NCBI RefSeq assembly: GCF_000226095.1
Contig: NC_016475.1
Span: 3,534,001-3,598,000 of the forward strand
Origin: Thermothelomyces thermophilus ATCC 42464
Lineage: Eukaryota; Ascomycota; Sordariomycetes; Sordariales; Chaetomiaceae
Length of the DNA stretch: 64,000 nt
Direction of reading: 5' to 3'
Part shown: piece after piece, positions 60,501 to 64,000 of the stretch
Numbering within the stretch: position 1 is the first letter of the stretch
How the letters are laid out: every line of letters begins with the position of its first letter
Position numbers and translations under genes: made by a program
Notes under the pieces: generated by a model
Database searches by the model: none
Told to the model about the DNA's origin: nothing
What the model saw: only the letters and a program-made list of their open reading frames with translations

Positions 60501-60665
60501 GCGACAACCAAGGTTGACGATGCGAAACCGGTGACGAACGGCTCTACGACCGACACGCCTGCCTCTAAAGCCACCGACGGGGCCACAGATAAGGCTACAT
60601 CTGACAAGAAGAAGAAGCACAGGATCAGCGGCTTCTTTAGCAAGCTGAAGAGCAAATTTGCTTAA
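57574..60665 (+). CDS. CBM48 / AMPK glycogen-binding-domain protein with low-complexity tail (Crp1/Mdg1-like)
   Basis: Three exons, 57574..57596, 57795..57930 and 58686..60665, give 712 residues; introns are 198 and 755 nt. The first exon (MRSYTFKW) splices to PHDAEEVYVTGTFDDWTKSE and then to FVVDGSWTTDHTAP, rebuilding a complete AMPK-type carbohydrate-binding module (~1-75). Then comes an Ala/Glu/Pro/Lys-rich tail of ~600 residues. A motif of the form [ES]TTA[QK]LAxxVPxE occurs three times in it (near residues ~106, ~150 and ~270), with many PKPAEE-like units further on. The last residues (KKKHRISGFFSKLKSKFA) form a basic amphipathic segment. Yeast Crp1/Mdg1 are relatives of uncertain function (cruciform DNA binding; pheromone signalling suppressor). 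Carbohydrate binding is inferred from family. The second intron is about tenfold longer than typical here. Confidence 0.9.
57931..58685 (+). other. 755-nt intron of the CBM48 gene
   Basis: Bounded by a GTCCGT donor and a GACAG acceptor, with GCTGAC about 20 nt upstream of the end. It contains a GTGATGA box-C-like sequence (58350-58356) without a matching box D, and a 214-codon open frame on the opposite strand (58002-58646) without a recognisable domain. Confidence 0.75.
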
Positions 60666-61782
60666 GCAGGCATTGCTGTGTTCTCGAGGCTGCTCATCCT
60701 GTTGTGGCGGCCTGATCGAGCCCTCAAGCAGGGTTCAATGAGGGTGATGTTTCTCTCGCTATGAATAGGTGCCGTTCGCGCTTGACTTCATGTTGCTGGT
60801 GGTTTCTTGTTTGAATGAGGTGAAGGTCGGTTGTGTGGGAAGTTGACAAGTGGTTGCGATATCCAACTCTCTTACCATAGGTTGATTTCTGTATGGGTGG
60901 CTTTGTCCAAGGCTAATGGGACTGTTTTGATTTCTGCCGCTGCTTTGCGCCGTTGGGTGAGCTTGAAGCCTACACGTGCTTGGGAGCACGCGCGGAGACA
61001 GTGCTCGAGGCTAACCTCTTTAGTTACTGGTGGGGGTGGTAGTTCGTTGTATGTATGTATGTATGTACTACTGTACGGAGTAGTAACAAAGAATGATGAT
61101 GCGATATTCACCAGCTCTTGGGATCGGTTTCGATCGTTTCGCAGCAGATTGCTGGACGCAAATGTACAAACTCTATGCGGAAATTTTATGCCTTGAAACG
61201 ATGGTGCCATTAAATGTTCAATTGCTTGTAACAATGAGCGCTGGATCTACCAAATAACAGTCGGGTTAACCTATGTCCCATGCGCATGGTGTCAGTGTTG
61301 GCCACCGAGTCAGCTGACGGCCGCATTGATGACCCAAGTCGCATAGTAACCGCCCGAGCTTTTGCAGCCACTCCGCCAATGGAGCCCCGAAATTGCCGCC
61401 ATTTGCCCCGCGGAATCGAGACTCTTCCTCCTTCCTGGTCTTCCGCCAACTCCCCTGGGGTCCAGGTCGGGCCCCTCCACCATCGCCCTTACTATCTACG
61501 ATGTCCGATTGATAGATCGAGCTATCAAATCTCAATATTCGACCCGACTTAGGGACGAGGTTCCAGACGTGGGAGTGCGCGCCACGAACCACCAAGTCTC
61601 CAAGCGACCTGGTAGGCGGAGGCCCGCTTTCACCTGCCAAACCCGGCCAGCATCAGTCATCGGCAGCGAGCCGAGTGATTGACCTCCTCCCACTCAGCGA
61701 CCCGCCAGAGCTCGTTTGTTACGAGCCAACGCCTTGCGTCCCGCGTGCCGACTCATTGCTCTTCTTTCGCGCGAGCCCAATC
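60666..61782. other. Intergenic spacer
   Basis: It contains a GTAT tetranucleotide run (61049-61067) directly followed by TACGGAGTA (61074-61082). The last ~110 nt are open in frame with the RING gene but lack an ATG. No separate gene is seen. Confidence 0.4.
61049..61067. repeat. GTAT tetranucleotide microsatellite
   Basis: Just under five GTAT units, about 385 nt after the CBM48 stop. Confidence 0.8.
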
Positions 61783-63762
61783 ATGAATTCGACGTCATCG
61801 GTCTCTACGAAGGCGCCCTCGGCTCCTGCACCAGCGAATCACTCGCCATCCGCCCCTCCATCCTCGAACAGCGGCTTTGAAACGAACCGCCGCCAGAACC
61901 AGGGCGTGATACTACATCCTCAGGCGGCACCGAGGAAGAGTCAGGGCGCAAGGAAGCAGCACCGGAATCAGAGGCGGGCTGGAACGAAAGGCGGTTCGAG
62001 ACACCTCGACGACGAAGACACAATGACCGAGATTCGGGCACTGCGGAACGCCTCCAGCAGGCGTGGTCAGATGTCCATCACGCATCTGATGAGCTACGCC
62101 TTGCCACCTCGCCCACACGAGGAACACCACAGCTCGTACTCGCGCTCCTACCGGCGCAACCCGTCCTGGGGCGTGGGCTCGGGCTACCACGCCGCCGACA
62201 AGGCTCGCTACATCCATGCAAACTATCGCTTCGTCGTCAACCCCGGCGGGACATATACCGCCCAGGCGGCCGACGCCGACGAGCACCTTGACTGGAACGA
62301 TGTGCTTCAGGTTATTGCGTCGGCCGAATCCCAGCAGACGTCATGTCCCATCTGCCTCTCCGAGCCGGTCGCACCTCGCATGGCAAAATGCGGCCACATA
62401 TTCTGCCTGCCCTGCCTGATGCGTTTTATGAACACCATTACGAGTGACGAACCGGGAAAGAAGCAGACTCGGTGGAGGAAGTGCCCTATCTGTGAGGACT
62501 CAATCTACTTGTCGGATGTGCGCCCCGTCAGGTTTTACGCCGGCCAGGAGTCTCCGCTGCCGCGTAAGGGTGACGATGTCATCCTCCGTCTTATGATGCG
62601 GTCCTCGACAAGCACACTGGCGCTGCCAAAAGAAAGCGCGGCCGAAGTGCTCCAGTCCGGCGATGATGTTCCGTGGCATTTCGCGGCCAATGTCATGGAC
62701 TATGCCAGGATCATGAAGGGGACGAGTGGCTACATGGCCGAGCAGTTCGACCGCGAGGTTGAAGACCTCCTCAAGCAGGAACAGGAGGATGAGCTCCTGT
62801 ACCAAGAGGACAACGAGTGGACACAGAAGGCTATCAGGGCAATCAAGACGGCAAAGGAAAAGCTAGCTGAGCTGAGCGAGGCAGAAAAGGTGGCTGCTCT
62901 GGCCTCAACTCCGGGACCGAAGCAGTCCAAGCAGGCCGAGCAGGACTTCTACTTCTACACGTCTCCGCCACATCTCTACCTGTCGCCGCTGGACATCCGG
63001 ATCCTGAAGACGAGATACGGGTCCTTCTCAGCCTTCCCCTCCACCCTCCTCCCAAGAGTCGAGCACATCTCAACCGGTCACACGGTCGATGACGCTTTGC
63101 GAAAACGGGCGAAGTATCTCGGCCATTTACCTCGAGGATGCTTGATCAGCTTTCTTGAATGCGACTGGACGGACATCGTTCCACCTGAAATCCTGGATAG
63201 TTTTTCCGAGGAGATAGAGCGCCGCCGTAAACGGAACCGAGAAAAGGCGACGCAGGAGGAGCGTGAGCGGCTTCAAGCAGAAAGGCTCGAGGCAGCCGCT
63301 CTTCGTGATGCGCGGAGGAATTTCGGAGCCATTGATGAGGAGGTGACTGTGCGTTTCGGAAACACCGGCTTGGACGAGCCAGTAGTCGATATGAACGACT
63401 TCATACCTCTTGGGGCTGAAGGCGCAAGTCCGCCTAACCCGAGGACCGGCTTTTCTTCTTTGTCGAACATCAGCACCAGCCCCTCTGGCCGGAGGACTGT
63501 CTGGGGGACGCCGCTGGTTGGACCTCCCCCAGAGGCCCTTCCAGCGACCCAGTCACAGGTGGATGACGGATGGTTGAAGGATGATGTTGTGTTGGAAACG
63601 TTGGGGGCTGCCGACATTGCTATGCAGCTGGAGGCGTTAAAGGTGGAGTCGAATGGTGAAGGTAGCTCAGCGGTTCAGGCTGCTGGGTCGGGTGGCGGGG
63701 GCAAGAAGAAGAAGAAGCAGAAGATCACGTTGATGAGCACTGGCGGTCGGCGGGGTCTTTAG
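61783..63762 (+). CDS. MAG2: RING-finger E3 ligase, Mag2/RNF10-like
   Basis: One uninterrupted frame of 659 residues from the ATG at 61783; upstream in-frame codons lack an ATG. A disordered basic N-terminus is followed by SITHLMSYALPPRP and the RNF10-type NYRFVVNPGG block. The RING is C3HC4-like, CPICLSEPVAPRMAKCGHIFCLPC...CPICEDSIY (~189-245). C-terminal features are a Glu/Lys helix, DFYFYTSPPHLYLSPLDIRIL, LPRGCLISFLECDW and a charged coiled coil. RNF10 and yeast Mag2 ubiquitylate 40S ribosomal proteins in translation quality control. The last residues are Gly/Lys-rich (GGGKKKKKQK). No additional intron is needed. Ligase activity is inferred from the intact RING. Confidence 0.93.
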   Translation: MNSTSSVSTKAPSAPAPANHSPSAPPSSNSGFETNRRQNQGVILHPQAAPRKSQGARKQHRNQRRAGTKGGSRHLDDEDTMTEIRALRNASSRRGQMSITHLMSYALPPRPHEEHHSSYSRSYRRNPSWGVGSGYHAADKARYIHANYRFVVNPGGTYTAQAADADEHLDWNDVLQVIASAESQQTSCPICLSEPVAPRMAKCGHIFCLPCLMRFMNTITSDEPGKKQTRWRKCPICEDSIYLSDVRPVRFYAGQESPLPRKGDDVILRLMMRSSTSTLALPKESAAEVLQSGDDVPWHFAANVMDYARIMKGTSGYMAEQFDREVEDLLKQEQEDELLYQEDNEWTQKAIRAIKTAKEKLAELSEAEKVAALASTPGPKQSKQAEQDFYFYTSPPHLYLSPLDIRILKTRYGSFSAFPSTLLPRVEHISTGHTVDDALRKRAKYLGHLPRGCLISFLECDWTDIVPPEILDSFSEEIERRRKRNREKATQEERERLQAERLEAAALRDARRNFGAIDEEVTVRFGNTGLDEPVVDMNDFIPLGAEGASPPNPRTGFSSLSNISTSPSGRRTVWGTPLVGPPPEALPATQSQVDDGWLKDDVVLETLGAADIAMQLEALKVESNGEGSSAVQAAGSGGGGKKKKKQKITLMSTGGRRGL

Positions 63763-64000
63763 GCAGTGTGGCCGTTACCAAATCTCGAAAGGGAATGGGG
63801 GGAAATGGGGTAGAAGTCCTCGTGGAAGTCCGACCCCCGCGAGAAAGGCGCGTATTGGATTAGAGAAGAACGAGCCCGGTGAAACAATGCATGCAGGCTG
63901 ATGGCGCTCACGGCGCCTCTAAGGGATGGAAATTTCTACTTGGTACTTTCAAGGACTTGGGTTGGGTTCATCCCGCACATCATAGGTACGGTTGTGCACC

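Noticed and set aside
58847-60655. Antisense open frames of ~200-430 codons opposite the CBM48 tail
   Set aside because: They mirror the Ala/Glu/Pro-biased composition of the real coding strand, overlap each other in different frames and contain no domain.
1-64000. CRISPR arrays, LTR or other transposable elements, RIP-mutated blocks, rRNA genes
   Set aside because: I saw no regularly spaced repeats, long terminal repeats, transposase or reverse-transcriptase motifs, strongly AT-rich tracts or 5S-like sequence. A repeat-library search would be decisive.

Overview
The window looks like nuclear DNA of a filamentous ascomycete, most likely a Sordariomycete of the Sordariales/Chaetomiaceae type. 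The reasons are GC-rich coding sequence, short introns (mostly 55-120 nt) with GTRNGY donors and RCTRAC-type branch points, CT-rich leaders, and protein families typical of Pezizomycotina (secreted GtaA-type glutaminase, RTA1-family 7TM protein, CBM48 'Crp1/Mdg1' protein, Iec3). I read 18 protein-coding genes. Exon structures were built by hand from frame continuity, splice consensus and family alignment from memory. I found no convincing tRNA, rRNA, CRISPR array, transposon or LTR element.

Layout. 0.5-8.2 kb (-): a 2,532-residue DNMT5-type protein joining a C5 DNA methyltransferase to a RING-containing SNF2 ATPase; this is the most notable locus. 9.8-11.1 kb (+): a 2H-phosphodiesterase-like protein. 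12.7-16.6 kb (+): a large RasGAP of the Bud2 type. 17.1-18.3 kb (-): cyclophilin-40. 19.1-19.8 kb (-): a D-aminoacyl-tRNA deacylase with a 7-nt first exon. 20.7-22.8 kb (+): the CCR4-NOT subunit NOT3/NOT5. 25.6-27.0 kb (+): a C2H2 zinc-finger protein. 28.9-30.4 kb (+): NADP-isocitrate dehydrogenase. 31.3-32.6 kb (-): the INO80 subunit Iec3. 33.2-34.3 kb (+): a MYG1-type exonuclease. 35.1-35.7 kb (-): endosulfine (Igo1). 37.0-39.6 kb (-): a seven-exon glutaminase. 42.7-43.9 kb (-): a lipase. 45.7-47.2 kb (+): an RTA1 protein. 48.0-49.9 kb (+): an unrecognised acidic, coiled-coil, C-terminal membrane protein. 54.2-56.4 kb (+): a ferric reductase. 57.6-60.7 kb (+): a CBM48 protein with a long low-complexity tail and a 755-nt intron. 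61.8-63.8 kb (+): a Mag2/RNF10-type RING protein.

Most genes are unrelated housekeeping or accessory loci rather than a cluster. Loose themes are chromatin and DNA methylation (DNMT5, Iec3), RNA and translation quality control (DTD, NOT3/5, Mag2, MYG1) and nutrient or stress signalling (RasGAP, endosulfine, Cyp40). The longest gene-free stretches are 22.8-25.6, 39.6-42.7 and 49.9-54.2 kb. They carry only microsatellites, small dyads and a recurrent 9-mer (TACGGAGTA/TACTCCGTA), which occurs seven times in the window and only between genes.
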